Source of the DNA: Alkalinema sp. RU_4_3
GTDB taxonomy: Bacteria; Cyanobacteriota; Cyanobacteriia; Leptolyngbyales; Leptolyngbyaceae
Reading direction: 5' to 3'
DNA length: 48,341 nt
Assembly: GCA_012031975.1 (NCBI GenBank)
Contig: JAAUSA010000009.1
Span: 1-48,341, forward strand
This document shows positions 29,679 to 39,027 of the stretch, one piece after another. The position numbers were made by a program, and so were the translations under genes. Position 1 is the first letter of the stretch; every line of letters starts with the position of its first letter. The notes beneath the pieces were generated by a model. The model did no database searches. It was not told the DNA's origin and saw only the letters and a program-made list of their open reading frames with translations.

Positions 29679-31822
29679 CTAGCCTACTTCCACGACTTCC
29701 GGTGAGAACGTCGGAATCACCTGGGCCTGGGGCAACGGCATCTCTACGCCATTAATCACCGATCCGAGCAGGTCCACATCCTCCGACTCAGAAAACCCAT
29801 TGAGCGCCTCCGCCAGCAAACTCTGGGAGGTCACCCCAGGCCGGGTGACGATCACCATGCCATCGGTAAAGGGCTCCAGCAGCATGGCATCATTGCATTT
29901 CGACAGCGCTGGCACATCCAGCACCACAAAATCAAACCTTCCCCGAGCATCCTCTAGCAAGCGGCGCATTTCGCTGGACTCGATAATCGAAGCGGCCTGG
30001 CGCTGGGGACCACAGCTCGGCACCACATAGAGATTCTCCACCATCGGCGCCATGGCAATGCAGTCACTAATTTGCCCGTAATAGCGCAAAGGTTCCAACT
30101 GGGCATCGGGATTGGGTTGGATGCCAACAAAATGGGCAAGAGAGGCCGATCGCACATCCGCCTCGATCAACAGAGTGCGTTTGCCAACGCGGGCGGAGCG
30201 ATCGCCAAATTATAGGCCGTCACCGATTTGCCTTCTCCGGGCAACACGCTCGTGAGCATCACCATGCGGGGATTGCCATTTTCGGGCCGCCGCAGCAGAC
30301 TGCGAAAGCGCTCGTAGGCGTCAAAATAGGGGGACTCCTGCATGGATAGAATGGCTCCACGCCTTGGATCATCCAGGGACAAAACCAAGGGCAACACCCC
30401 CAGCACAGCAATTTCCTGCTGTTTGAGAGCGTCTTTGATATCTTCGGGCGTATAGAACATGCCCTCCAGCATATCCAGCAGGAAGACCGCCCCGGCCCCG
30501 AGGATTAAACCGACCAGACCGCCGATCGCCATCATCACGGGCGCACTCTTCGGCGCCTTCGGCGGCAGAGGCGGCTGCATCACCTGGGCGAGCGATAGAC
30601 TACTGACCGTCTCCGCCTCAGCGGTTTTGGCATCCACCAGCTTGGCCTGCATTTGATCGTGCAAAGCCTTTTTGAGCTTGAGCTGGTCCTCTAAGCGTGC
30701 CCGCGCCAATTGCTTATTTGGAATCTGGGTCAACTGCTGCCGCGAATCCTGCTGGAACCTGGCCATCGACTGCAACTGCTGCTGCAAGCGTTCCTTGCCC
30801 GTCGTCAGCTCCACCAAACGCAGGGCCAATCGCTGCCGTTCTGGGTCTAGATTACTATCCTGGCGCACATTCGCCGTACCCAGGGGCGCCGCAAACCCAC
30901 CACCGCCGATCACCTCATTGGCCCGCTGCTGCAACTGCACTTCGTAGGCATCCTTCTGCTGCTGCAACAGCACCATGGTGGGATGCTCTGGCCGCAGATC
31001 CTTCGCCTGCAAGGTCAACTGCGACTCTGCCTGATAGATTTTGGCCCGCAGATCCGCCACGATCGGGTCCGCACTCAAGGCCGAGGACACATAGGCCTGA
31101 TTCACCGACAAACCCAGCTTCTGCTGGAGACTGGCCACCTCGGCGTTAATCCCCTCCAATTCCAGCCCCATCTGCCGCTGCTGGCCATCACTCTGCTGAA
31201 TCTGGGATACCAAACTGCCATTTTGGGCGGCAAACAACGCCGGACCTTCAGTGCGATCGTATTCCTCCAAAGCCTGTTCCGCATTGGTCAAATCCGCCTT
31301 GACCTGGGGCAGACGCTGGTTGAGGGAATCGATTACCGATCGCAGTCTGGCCGTATTGTTGGCCTTACTTTGATCGATGGCGCTGCGCACCAGCAGCTCC
31401 ATCACCTGCTTGACCCGACCTTGATCGCTGTCTTTATAGTCTAGTTTGAGCTGGCCGCCGCCCTCGGGGACCGCCGCCGCTTTCTTACCGCCCTCGGCCC
31501 CTGGCAGGGTGACTTTCAGGTTGCGAATTAGAACCTTGGGATCGAGACCCACCTTTTTCGAGGTTTCCTTAATCACCGTTTCCGTCAGCAGGGACTCCGC
31601 CGTAAAGGATTCCAGGGGCTGGCGAATTTCCGAACCCGTGGCGGAAAAGATCGTCGGGGGGCGATTGTTGACGAGTATGGCTTGAATCGTATGGGTGGGG
31701 GGTGGATCGGGCTGGGAGACTGCAAACCCGCCCCCGGCGACGCCCAGGACAATACCCACGGGAATCGCCCAGGGATAGCGGCCCAGGGCCAGGAGATAGC
31801 GTTTAAGGATAGGGGAGGCCAT
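29679..31822 (-). CDS. Wzc-like polysaccharide co-polymerase / BY-kinase-type ATPase; one frame break
   Basis: Repaired length is about 714 residues. The N-terminal Wzz-type chain-length domain has a first membrane helix near residues 17-34 and a second near 428-448 (GGLVGLILGAGAVFLLDML), with long coiled coils between them. The C-terminal ATPase has Walker A SVLPGEGKSVTAYNLA and a later FVVLDVPALS (Walker B). The frame breaks near 30197, beside a GCGATCGC site: AYNLAIA is followed by the wrong frame until IEADVRSAS. One inserted base restores ASARVGKRTLLIEADVR, as in CpsD/Wzc. There is no C-terminal tyrosine cluster, so kinase autophosphorylation is doubtful. It acts with the Wza-like protein just upstream to control polysaccharide length and export. 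Confidence 0.85.
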
Positions 31823-31893
31823 AGGTCAGCAACTTAAAACAATTCGGGACAAAGCAGGCCAACAGAGAAACACTCAAACCACAGACAAACCCC

Positions 31894-33095
31894 TTAACGG
31901 CGGGTCGGCCCAAATAGATTCGCCGCTCCATCGTTCAACTGACGGAAAAACAACAGGAAGCCCAACACATCTCGAAACGGCTGCGTAAAGACATTCAGCG
32001 CATTCGTAATTTTACCCACCAGATTGCGATCGAGCACCAGTACGTCATTTTCCTGGAGGGCGATATTTTGGCTTTGGTCCCCCATCAGGGCCTTTTTGCC
32101 ATCCACCTGAATGGTGATCGCCCGCTGCTGCCGTTCATCAAACCGGACCAGGACAATTTTCTTCAAATTGGAGGCATCGGGATTGGCGCTGGAGCTGGCT
32201 AGGGCATCGACCAGGGTGCTGCCATTATCCAACTGGATCTGGGCCAGCCCCCCCGAGCGTAGCTGAGTAGCCGCACCACAATTTTGGGTTTGACGAGGGT
32301 CGATCGCGAGACCACATTGCGATCGTAGGTTTTAGCAGTTTCCTCGGTGAGGCGGGGGACGACGATCGTGTCGCCGTCCTGCAACCGGGGGTCCGGCAGG
32401 GGCGTGCCCTCCTTGAGGGGCGTGAATAAATCCAGGGTTTGCTCGACAAACTGGCCGTCTCCCAGGGGACGCCGCACCTTCACGGCCCGCAGATCCGCCG
32501 CTTCGCGGGTGCCGCCCACGGACAATAGCAGCGAGGAAATCTTCGTGCCCTGCTGTTGCAAGGGATAGAGTCCGGGGCGCGCCACTTCTCCTGTCACCGT
32601 CACCTGCACGGGCCGCTGGCTGGTCAGGGCGAGCAGCACCACGGGATTGATAATGTAGCGGTTCACCGACTGCTGCACCTTGATCTGGGCCTGCTCGACG
32701 GTCAAACCCTGGAGGGTGATTTTGCCCAGCAAAGGATGGGTGATTTGGCCCTCGGGGTCGATCGCCGCCTGAAAATTAAAGTCGGGGAACCGCTGCACAT
32801 AGACCGAGACGGCATCCCCAGGCCCGAGACGATAGATGTTGAATACGGGGGGCGGGGCTATTTCTGGCTGGAGGACCGGAACCCCAGGCATGGGAACCGC
32901 GATCGGTGTTTCCTTTGGGATTGCTCGCGCTGGAGGCAAGGGGGTCGAAGTAATCAAACCGGGTTCTTCAAACTTTGACGCGGCAGCTTGGGCGCTCGCT
33001 TGACCCAACAGCTCAAGGGTTAACAGAGACCCAGCACTATAGAGCCCTAGACTGACTAGGGCGGCAAGGCGATGGCCGATCGGCTTCATGGGCAT
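31894..33095 (-). CDS. Wza-like polysaccharide export protein (SLBB); one frame break
   Basis: An outer-membrane polysaccharide export protein of about 400 residues. It has a signal peptide (ALVSLGLYSAGSLLTLELLG), then the polysaccharide-export domain (YRLGPGDAVSVYVQRFPDF, DPEGQITHPLLGKITLQGLT) and SLBB domains (VTGEVARPGLYPL and later DALASSSANPDASNLKKIVL, LQENDVLVLDRN). The frame breaks in a run of seven C at 32248-32254. An eighth base joins LLSYARGGLAQIQLDNGSTL and continues to the stop at 31894. The missing base could be an assembly error, since the gene is otherwise intact. Wzc lies 71 bases downstream. Confidence 0.87.
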
Positions 33096-33135
33096 GGAAC
33101 TTGCTAAAGGGGGCGTGGAAAATCGTAGCGTTAAC

Positions 33136-33810
33136 TTAGGGCTTGAGGGCCTGACGCATCAAACCTGATTGCACCGACTGAACTAAGGATTCCGCAGTTT
33201 GGCGATATTTACTCAGATCGTCCAAAGGTTCCATCTTAATCAATATACTCACGGCCACCCAGGAAACCCGGCGATTTTGCCATTGGGCGGTGCGATCGCG
33301 CCAAAACCAACCCGCAGGCGTCGTCACCCCCCCCTGGGGCAGGGCATACCACTGCACCACACCGTAGGTTTGCTTATTGGTCCAGGCCCGGAAGAAGCGG
33401 GTTTGGATGTCGCCGGAGAGGTTGAGGGACTGGTGGGAATCCTGCTTCCAGCGCTCCAGTCCATCGACATCCATCCATTCCACCTGGGGCTGACGGGTAT
33501 TACTGCCCTGGGGCAGCAGCAGGACTCGGGCCGACTGGTTGCCCTGGGTGAGGGTCTGCTGGACCCATTTGTGTTCGCCGATCACCATGGGGGTGACTTC
33601 GCTGACGGTCCAGTTGTCCACCGCTACGCCCGATCGCTTGATTTCCTGCAATTCCCGCAGCGTGCTGACCAGGGGCGGATTCTTCCAGCGCCACTGCCCT
33701 TGGAAATAGCCCGGCAAGGCCCCCAGACAGAACAGTCCGGCCAAGAGCACCAGTAAGACCAGTTTGGCGCGGGGCAGCGATCGCGATTTAGAAAAAGACA
33801 CAGAAGCCAT
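33136..33810 (-). CDS. Cyanoexosortase B system-associated protein
   Basis: This 224-residue protein has a basic N-terminus, one membrane helix (residues about 16-36, LVLLVLLAGLFCLGALPGYF) and a soluble exported domain with WTVSEVTPMVIGEHKWVQQ, RFFRAWTNKQTYGVVQWYAL and WFWRDRTAQWQNRRVSWVAVS. This matches the EpsI-like partner of cyanobacterial exosortase B. EpsI-type proteins assist the exosortase or the linked polysaccharide system, but their biochemistry is unknown. It follows the exosortase gene by 35 bases on the same strand, which supports the call. An operon position between exosortase and Wza is usual. Confidence 0.8.
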   Translation of the reverse strand: MASVSFSKSRSLPRAKLVLLVLLAGLFCLGALPGYFQGQWRWKNPPLVSTLRELQEIKRSGVAVDNWTVSEVTPMVIGEHKWVQQTLTQGNQSARVLLLPQGSNTRQPQVEWMDVDGLERWKQDSHQSLNLSGDIQTRFFRAWTNKQTYGVVQWYALPQGGVTTPAGWFWRDRTAQWQNRRVSWVAVSILIKMEPLDDLSKYRQTAESLVQSVQSGLMRQALKP

Positions 33811-33845
33811 GACGATAAACCTCAGGATAAAACTTCACCGAACCC

Positions 33846-34730
33846 CTATACCGCTGGCCCCATCCGCTTCTCCAGCGCCCCAATCAACAGCACCAAACAG
33901 CCCAATAGACAGCCCGAATACAAATCCCCGCCCCAGCCATCATGGAGCCAGACAAAGGCCGACTCGTTGCCTGTGCCATGGAAGAAGGTCAAGATCGTGT
34001 TGCGAATAATATTGCCCACCACACTCACCGCCGCCGACAGCAGCAAAAAGGTGCGGACCATCGACTTCGATCGCAGATTATCCGTCCATTGCAGCAGCAT
34101 CAAGGCCACATACAGACTGGTAAACAGCATCTTCAACCCCGCACAGTAGGGCGCCACCTCCACCAGGCGATTCCCCATGATCAAGTGAATCCCCTCCACC
34201 CGCACGGGGAAACCCATCAGATTTAAAATCAGCCCAGCAGAGCCCGCAATAAAAGCCTGCAAAGGGGCCGTAAAGGGTGCGATCAAGTAGGGCAGCTCAT
34301 TCGGCGTCGCCAAGGCAATCAGCAGCAAAGGAAACCCCATCAGCTTCAGCCCCGGCATCCCCTTCAGCCAGAGACAGCCGCCCGTCAGCACCATGGGCAG
34401 GGACAGATTCACCGTATCCGGTAACCCCACCAGATAAAACAACCCGCCTAGAATTAGCAATGCTAAACCCGCCCAGCGATCCAGGCCACCATGGTGCCCG
34501 GTGCCACCGGGCAGAGCATCCCAGGCCTGCCGTTGGGTCCAAATCAAGTAGGCCGCGAAGGGCAGCCCGATCAACCCATGGCTGAAATATTCATGCTCAA
34601 TGCTGATGGTTTTCTTCACCCAACCCACGACCCAGTGCACCAGCAGCGGTCCATAGAGCAGACCCAGCAGGAGGAGGGCCAGGTAGTCGCTTTTAGGGCG
34701 ATCGAAGCGGGCGGAACGCGCATTGAGCAT
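33846..34730 (-). CDS. Cyanoexosortase B
   Basis: This 294-residue integral membrane cysteine transpeptidase-like enzyme has about eight membrane helices. The presumed catalytic triad is visible: Cys196 in VAPYCAGLKML, Arg243 in VGNIIRNTIL and His263 in VWLHDGWGGDLYS. Exosortases remove and anchor proteins with a C-terminal PEP-CTERM-like signal at the cell surface, in genomes that also make exopolysaccharide. Here the enzyme is embedded among aminotransferase, Wza and Wzc genes, which is the expected company. I found no PEP-CTERM-like C-terminus on any protein in the window, so its substrates lie elsewhere. The family symbol crtB is not used because it clashes with phytoene synthase. Confidence 0.9.
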   Translation of the reverse strand: MLNARSARFDRPKSDYLALLLLGLLYGPLLVHWVVGWVKKTISIEHEYFSHGLIGLPFAAYLIWTQRQAWDALPGGTGHHGGLDRWAGLALLILGGLFYLVGLPDTVNLSLPMVLTGGCLWLKGMPGLKLMGFPLLLIALATPNELPYLIAPFTAPLQAFIAGSAGLILNLMGFPVRVEGIHLIMGNRLVEVAPYCAGLKMLFTSLYVALMLLQWTDNLRSKSMVRTFLLLSAAVSVVGNIIRNTILTFFHGTGNESAFVWLHDGWGGDLYSGCLLGCLVLLIGALEKRMGPAV

Positions 34731-34745
34731 AGGATCAAAGGGGGT

Positions 34746-35930
34746 TTAAGCCGAGAGTTTTACAGGTATGGGGGCGGCTAGGGCATTGCTGAGGGCACCC
34801 ACCACACGATTCACCTGGGCTTCGGTCAGACCCGGATACATCGGCAGGGATAGCATTTCCTCGGAGAGCTGCTCGGCATGGGGGAAGTCCCCCATGCGGT
34901 AGCCGAGGAACTTGAAGGCGGGCTGCAAATGACAGGGAATCGGATAGTGAATCCCCGTTTCCACACCCTGGGCCTGGAGATTCTCCTGGAGCACCTGCCT
35001 GGCCACGGGGCAGAACTTGCTACTGCGTGTCTCCATCATCACCCGCACAATGTAGAGATGGTAGACATGGCCCGCGCCCACTTGGTTCTGCATCGGCAGC
35101 AGACCCTGGGATTTGAAGGGACTGAGGAGGATATTGTATTGCTCAGCGATTTCAAAGCGCTGTTGGTTCCATTGGGCCAGATAGGGAAGTTTGACCCCGA
35201 GGACGGCGGCTTGAATGGTGTCGAGGCGGCTATTGGTGCCGATTTCGGTATGGTAGTACTTTTTCGGTGCGCCGTAGTTGCGCAGGGACTTGAGACGCTG
35301 GGCGATCGCTTCGTCGCGGGTGACGACCATGCCCCCGTCCCCCATGGCACCGAGGTTTTTGCTCGGGTAGAAGCTGAAGGCGGCGGCAGCGCCGATGGAA
35401 CCCGCCCGGTAGCCTTCGCGCTCCGCCAGGTGGGCCTGGGCCGCATCTTCAAAAATAATTAGGTCGTAGGTGTCGGCCAAATCAATCAGGCGCGCGGGGG
35501 ACACCATCTGACCGTAGAGGTGGACCGGAACGATCGCCCGCGTCTGGGGTGTAATCACCCGTTCTGCCGCAATCAGGTCAATCAACCCCGTATTGGCCTC
35601 GCAATCCACCAGCACAGGTTTTGCCCCGGTGCGCAGGACCCCGATTAGGGTCGCAACAAACGTATTGGCTGGGAGCAGGACCTCATCCCCTTCACCGATG
35701 CCGCAGGCTTGGAGCCCTAGGGCGATCGCATCCGTACCGCAGGCCACCCCCACCCCATAATCGACCCCGCAGGCCGCCGCGAATGCCGATTCAAACTCAG
35801 TCAAGGCTTGGCCGAGGACATAGTCGCCGCCCGTTATCACCGCCATCATGGCCTGGGCAATTTTCTGCTCGATCGGCTGATGCTGGAGTTTGAGATCGAC
35901 AAATGGAACGGTCGTCGGAACACTGTGCAT
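34746..35930 (-). CDS. DegT/DnrJ/EryC1/StrS sugar aminotransferase
   Basis: This 394-residue PLP-dependent aminotransferase makes amino sugars for polysaccharides or glycoconjugates. The fold is complete: the ACGTDAIALGL phosphate-binding segment, FEDAAQAHLA around the Asp that contacts the pyridine ring, and the Schiff-base Lys191 in FSFYPSKNLGAMGDGGM. The C-terminal part reads GVETGIHYPIPCHLQPAF, standard for the family. The substrate is likely a UDP- or dTDP-keto sugar, but cannot be told from sequence. It is the first gene of the minus-strand operon with cyanoexosortase B, its associated protein, Wza and Wzc; the gap to the next gene is 15 bases. Confidence 0.92.
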   Translation of the reverse strand: MHSVPTTVPFVDLKLQHQPIEQKIAQAMMAVITGGDYVLGQALTEFESAFAAACGVDYGVGVACGTDAIALGLQACGIGEGDEVLLPANTFVATLIGVLRTGAKPVLVDCEANTGLIDLIAAERVITPQTRAIVPVHLYGQMVSPARLIDLADTYDLIIFEDAAQAHLAEREGYRAGSIGAAAAFSFYPSKNLGAMGDGGMVVTRDEAIAQRLKSLRNYGAPKKYYHTEIGTNSRLDTIQAAVLGVKLPYLAQWNQQRFEIAEQYNILLSPFKSQGLLPMQNQVGAGHVYHLYIVRVMMETRSSKFCPVARQVLQENLQAQGVETGIHYPIPCHLQPAFKFLGYRMGDFPHAEQLSEEMLSLPMYPGLTEAQVNRVVGALSNALAAPIPVKLSA

Positions 35931-36103
35931 GGCACTGCTGGGTAAAAAGAGGAACAGTGGTCCTTAAGGCCTATGCGGGGGTGCAAATCTCCGTAAATTC
36001 CTCAAGAAGAGCGCCAGAAAAGGCTTTGAACATTGATGAACTTAGAGTACCCAGCCCCTTTAAAATGCAAAACGCGATCCCGCAAAGTTCCGTATATATA
36101 CTA

Positions 36104-36142
36104 AATCCCGCTCCCACCAACGAATGTGATGGAAGCGGGATT
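36104..36142 (-). terminator. Hairpin downstream of the 88-residue membrane protein gene
   Basis: Arms AATCCCGCT (36104-36112) and AGCGGGATT (36134-36142) pair perfectly around a 21-base loop. It lies just after the stop of the minus-strand gene at 36165 and before the aminotransferase promoter. Only a short T-tract follows, so it may be a weak terminator or a processing hairpin. Confidence 0.45.
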
Positions 36143-36164
36143 CGCTTTAAAGATTGAGTAAAGA

Positions 36165-36431
36165 TTAAGGGCGATCGCGATCTGGGGGCGTTTTTTGTTT
36201 CAATAACAGAGAACGCAGGCCAAGGGCACCGCCCACCACAAGTAAGCCGATGGTCGATAACCCACCCTGATCGCCAATGCTCCCTAACACCACTGCTGCG
36301 CCGCCCAACAGGACAAGAAATCCAGTGATCGGATCGCGCCGATAGACGGTACGGAAAAACTGGCTATTCAGGAGTTTTGATTCGAGTTGGGGGTCTGGCA
36401 GTTTTGAGTCCGGTCGATCGCGCGCTGCCAT
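36165..36431 (-). CDS. Small two-helix membrane protein of unknown function
   Basis: An 88-residue product with a charged N-terminus (MAARDRPDSKLPDPQLESKL) and YRRDPITGFLV, followed by two hydrophobic segments (FLVLLGGAAVVLGSI and LSTIGLLVVGGALGL) and a basic C-terminus (LLLKQKTPPDRDRP). No family is recognised. It is likely in the thylakoid or plasma membrane. It is downstream of, and may be co-transcribed with, the Hli gene 38 bases away, so a link to photosystem maintenance is a guess. Confidence 0.65.
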   Translation of the reverse strand: MAARDRPDSKLPDPQLESKLLNSQFFRTVYRRDPITGFLVLLGGAAVVLGSIGDQGGLSTIGLLVVGGALGLRSLLLKQKTPPDRDRP

Positions 36432-36469
36432 GGTTCCACCTACAAAAAGACTTGCTCGCCCATTCTAAT

Positions 36470-36673
36470 CTAGGGATCGATCAGACCCAACCAAGCCAAG
36501 ACGCCCTGACGGCTGACAAACTCGATGGCCAAGGACAGGATGAACCCAATCATGGCAGCACGACCGTTGAGGCGTTCCGCATAGCTATTGAAGCCAAACT
36601 TCGGCTCCTCTAGGTCAGGGGTAACGGTGGGTTTGGGGATGGATTTTGTCGGAGTCATGGGATTTATCAACAT
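36470..36673 (-). CDS. High-light-inducible protein (one-helix chlorophyll a/b-binding family)
   Basis: A 67-residue Hli/SCP protein. The single helix carries the chlorophyll-binding motif: FNSYAERLNGRAAMIGFILS has the ExxNGRxAMxGF core, with Glu and Asn/Arg as pigment ligands. A short C-terminal segment (GVLAWLGLIDP) follows. Hli proteins bind chlorophyll and carotenoid and protect photosystem II assembly under light stress. The start may be M1 (36673) or M6 (36658). A candidate RpaB-binding HLR1 site lies directly upstream. The presence of this gene supports cyanobacterial origin. Confidence 0.92.
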   Translation of the reverse strand: MLINPMTPTKSIPKPTVTPDLEEPKFGFNSYAERLNGRAAMIGFILSLAIEFVSRQGVLAWLGLIDP

Positions 36674-36677
36674 TTGA

Positions 36678-36695
36678 TTAACATTCCGTTACAAC
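36678..36695 (+). promoter_or_regulatory. Candidate HLR1 (RpaB) site ahead of the Hli gene
   Basis: TTAACATT-CC-GTTACAAC matches the HLR1 consensus (two KTTACAWW octamers with a two-base gap) at 14 of 16 positions. It lies 5-20 bases upstream of the possible starts. HLR1 sites control high-light genes through RpaB. The position is closer to the start codon than usual and the site is read on the opposite strand, so confidence is moderate. Confidence 0.4.
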
Positions 36696-36735
36696 TTTAG
36701 CCGATCGTGGTGCCTTCAGGGGGGAAAAGGCCCAA

Positions 36736-36764
36736 CAAAAAGCAGGCCCCAGGGAGCCTGCTTT
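36736..36764 (-). terminator. Rho-independent terminator of pnp
   Basis: Arms AAAGCAGGC (36739-36747) and GCCTGCTTT (36756-36764) pair. On the minus strand the hairpin is followed by a short T-tract (complement of AAAAA at 36737-36741). It sits 23 bases after the pnp stop, as expected. Confidence 0.8.
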
Positions 36765-36786
36765 GAGTGGTTTTGCTAAACCGGGA

Positions 36787-38931
36787 CTAGTCTACGGTGG
36801 TTTTGACCGCTGCGGCTTCGTCGGGGCTGATGCCGAGACGGGTTAGGTTGATCCGGCCACGGGAATCCACTTCCCGCACCTTGATCACGACGGAATCGCC
36901 CACGGCCACTTCGTCTTCCACCTTGCCCACGCGGTAGTCCGCCAATTGGGAGATGTGAATCATGCCTTCTTTACCGGGCAGGAATTCGACAAAGGCGCCG
37001 ATCGGGATAATCCTTGTCACCCGGCCCGCGTAGATATCGCCTTCGATAATCCGACGGGTCATGCCCTCGATGATGGCGCGGGCCTTCTTACCCTTCTCCC
37101 CATCGGAGGCGGAAATTGTCACGGTGCCATCGTCTTCGATGTCGATCTTGGCGCCAGTCTGCTCCGTAATCCCCTTGATCGTCTTACCGCCTGGGCCAAT
37201 GATCATGCCGATCTGGTCAGGGCTAATCCGAATCGTCATCAGGCGTGGGGCCGAGGAAGCAATGTCGGTGCGGGGGCCTTCGAGGGCCTCCAGCATCTTG
37301 CCGAGGATATGCAGACGGGCGGGCTTGGCCCTATGGATCGCCTCGGCGATCACATTCATGGGCAGACCCGAAATCTTCATGTCCAATTGCAGGGCCGTAA
37401 TCCCTTCCTTGGTCCCGGCTACTTTGAAGTCCATGTCGCCGAGGAAGTCCTCGATGCCTTGGATGTCGGTCAGGATGCGAATCTCTTCACCTTCCTTAAT
37501 CAGGCCCATGGCGGCGCCACTGACGGGCTTCTTAATCGGTACCCCGGCATCCATCAGGCCCAGCGAGGAGCCGCAGACAGAACCCATGGAGGTGGAGCCA
37601 TTAGAAGACAGCACTTCCGAAACCACGCGGATCACGTAGGGGAAGCTTTCTTTGCTCGGCAGCACAGGCAGCAGTGCCCTTTCCGCTAAAGCGCCATGGC
37701 CGATTTCCCGACGACCGGGGCCGCGCATGGGCCGGGTCTCACCCACGGAGTAGGGGGGGAAATTGTAGTGGTGCAGGTAGCGCTTCTCGGTGTCGGGATG
37801 GAGATCATCGAGTTCCTGGGCATCGCCCGGTGTCCCGAGGGTGACCACCGACAGCACCTGGGTCAGGCCCCGGTTGAACAGGCCGCTACCATGGACCTTC
37901 TTGGGCAGGACGCCCGCGCGGCACCAGATGGGCCGTACTTCGTCGAGTTTGCGGCCATCGACGCGCACAGAATCATCGACGATCTGCTTGCGCATCAGCT
38001 TCTTGGTGATCGACTTGAAGGTCTGGGGCAGCACCTTGCCGTTGGCGCTGGCCGCCACCCGCACGAGGTTGTCTTCGTCCAGCTCGGCGATCTCAGCGGC
38101 GATCGAAGCTTTCACTTCATCGAGGGCCGCATCCCTGACGTTTTTATCCTTTTCAAAGCGGCCTAAGATCGCCTTCACAGGCTTCGTGGCGCGCTCAGCA
38201 ATGAAGGTTTCCAAGGTGGCATCGACCTCGGGGGCCTCCTCCTGGACTAGGCTCAGGCCCAGGTCCTTGAGAATATCGAGCTGGGCTTGGATCAGATCGC
38301 GCACGGCTTCGTAGCCAAAGTCGATCGCTTCGATCATGTCTTCCTCCGGCAGCTCACTGGCTCCGGCCTCCACCATGATGATGCCTGCCTCCGTTCCGGC
38401 GACCACCAGGTCTAGATCGCCATCGGCAATCTCCCGGTAGGTGGGATTGATGATGAAATCATCGCCGACGAGACCGACCCGCACCGCCGCCATCGGACCA
38501 TCGAAGGGAATCTGGGCCAACAGGGTGGCGATCGATGCCCCCGTCACAGCCAGCACATCTGGAGGTACGGTCTCATCTAGCGACATCGTCGTGGCAACCA
38601 GTTGGATATCATCTCGAAGCCAGCCAGGGAAGAGCGGACGCATGGGGCGATCGATCAGGCGGCCTGTCAAAATTGCCTTCTCCGAAGGGCGCGACTCCCG
38701 CCGTTGGAAACTGCCAGGGAATTTCCCAGCCGCATACATGCGTTCTTCATAATCCACGGTCAAGGGGAGAAAATCAATGCCCTCCCGGCCCCCCGATCGC
38801 GTCGCCGTGACCAACACCGAGGTGTCACCGGACTCAATTAGGACAGAACCGCCTGCTTGAGGCGCGAGCAGGCCAATCTTGAGTCGAATATCTCTACCAT
38901 CAAAAGATATTGACTTTACAACTTCTTCCAT
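36787..38931 (-). CDS. pnp: Polynucleotide phosphorylase
   Basis: This 714-residue polynucleotide phosphorylase degrades RNA from the 3' end with phosphate, or adds tails. Two RNase PH domains are seen (first: [33 protein letters not shown]; second: [37 protein letters not shown]), followed by a KH domain ([18 protein letters not shown]) and an S1 domain ([20 protein letters not shown]). The length is normal and the start ATG follows a purine-rich AAGGAAGAAGGAAAG sequence. The gene is single in its surroundings and highly conserved. Confidence 0.97.
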   Translation of the reverse strand: MEEVVKSISFDGRDIRLKIGLLAPQAGGSVLIESGDTSVLVTATRSGGREGIDFLPLTVDYEERMYAAGKFPGSFQRRESRPSEKAILTGRLIDRPMRPLFPGWLRDDIQLVATTMSLDETVPPDVLAVTGASIATLLAQIPFDGPMAAVRVGLVGDDFIINPTYREIADGDLDLVVAGTEAGIIMVEAGASELPEEDMIEAIDFGYEAVRDLIQAQLDILKDLGLSLVQEEAPEVDATLETFIAERATKPVKAILGRFEKDKNVRDAALDEVKASIAAEIAELDEDNLVRVAASANGKVLPQTFKSITKKLMRKQIVDDSVRVDGRKLDEVRPIWCRAGVLPKKVHGSGLFNRGLTQVLSVVTLGTPGDAQELDDLHPDTEKRYLHHYNFPPYSVGETRPMRGPGRREIGHGALAERALLPVLPSKESFPYVIRVVSEVLSSNGSTSMGSVCGSSLGLMDAGVPIKKPVSGAAMGLIKEGEEIRILTDIQGIEDFLGDMDFKVAGTKEGITALQLDMKISGLPMNVIAEAIHRAKPARLHILGKMLEALEGPRTDIASSAPRLMTIRISPDQIGMIIGPGGKTIKGITEQTGAKIDIEDDGTVTISASDGEKGKKARAIIEGMTRRIIEGDIYAGRVTRIIPIGAFVEFLPGKEGMIHISQLADYRVGKVEDEVAVGDSVVIKVREVDSRGRINLTRLGISPDEAAAVKTTVD

Positions 38932-39027
38932 TCTTTCTTTCCTTCTTCCTTATCTCTTTTCGTCTGATTTACCATGGTACCACCTGAACAAATCCCTTTA
39001 ACAAATCCCTGGCCCGTTGAATTCATG

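Noticed and set aside
32248-32254. Programmed ribosomal frameshifting as explanation for the Wza break
   Set aside because: The run fits slippage in principle, but other breaks in the window lie at CC or GCGATCGC without slippery sequence or stimulatory hairpin, so one common cause (sequence error or mutation) is simpler.
33199-33756. A 185-codon plus-strand frame over the exosortase-associated gene
   Set aside because: Antisense to a recognised gene in a compact operon; no supporting features.
34878-35462. A 194-codon plus-strand frame over the aminotransferase
   Set aside because: Antisense shadow of a conserved gene; no domain strings or ribosome-binding site.
36946-37689. A 247-codon plus-strand frame over pnp
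   Set aside because: It lies wholly antisense to a highly conserved pnp gene and resembles no protein.
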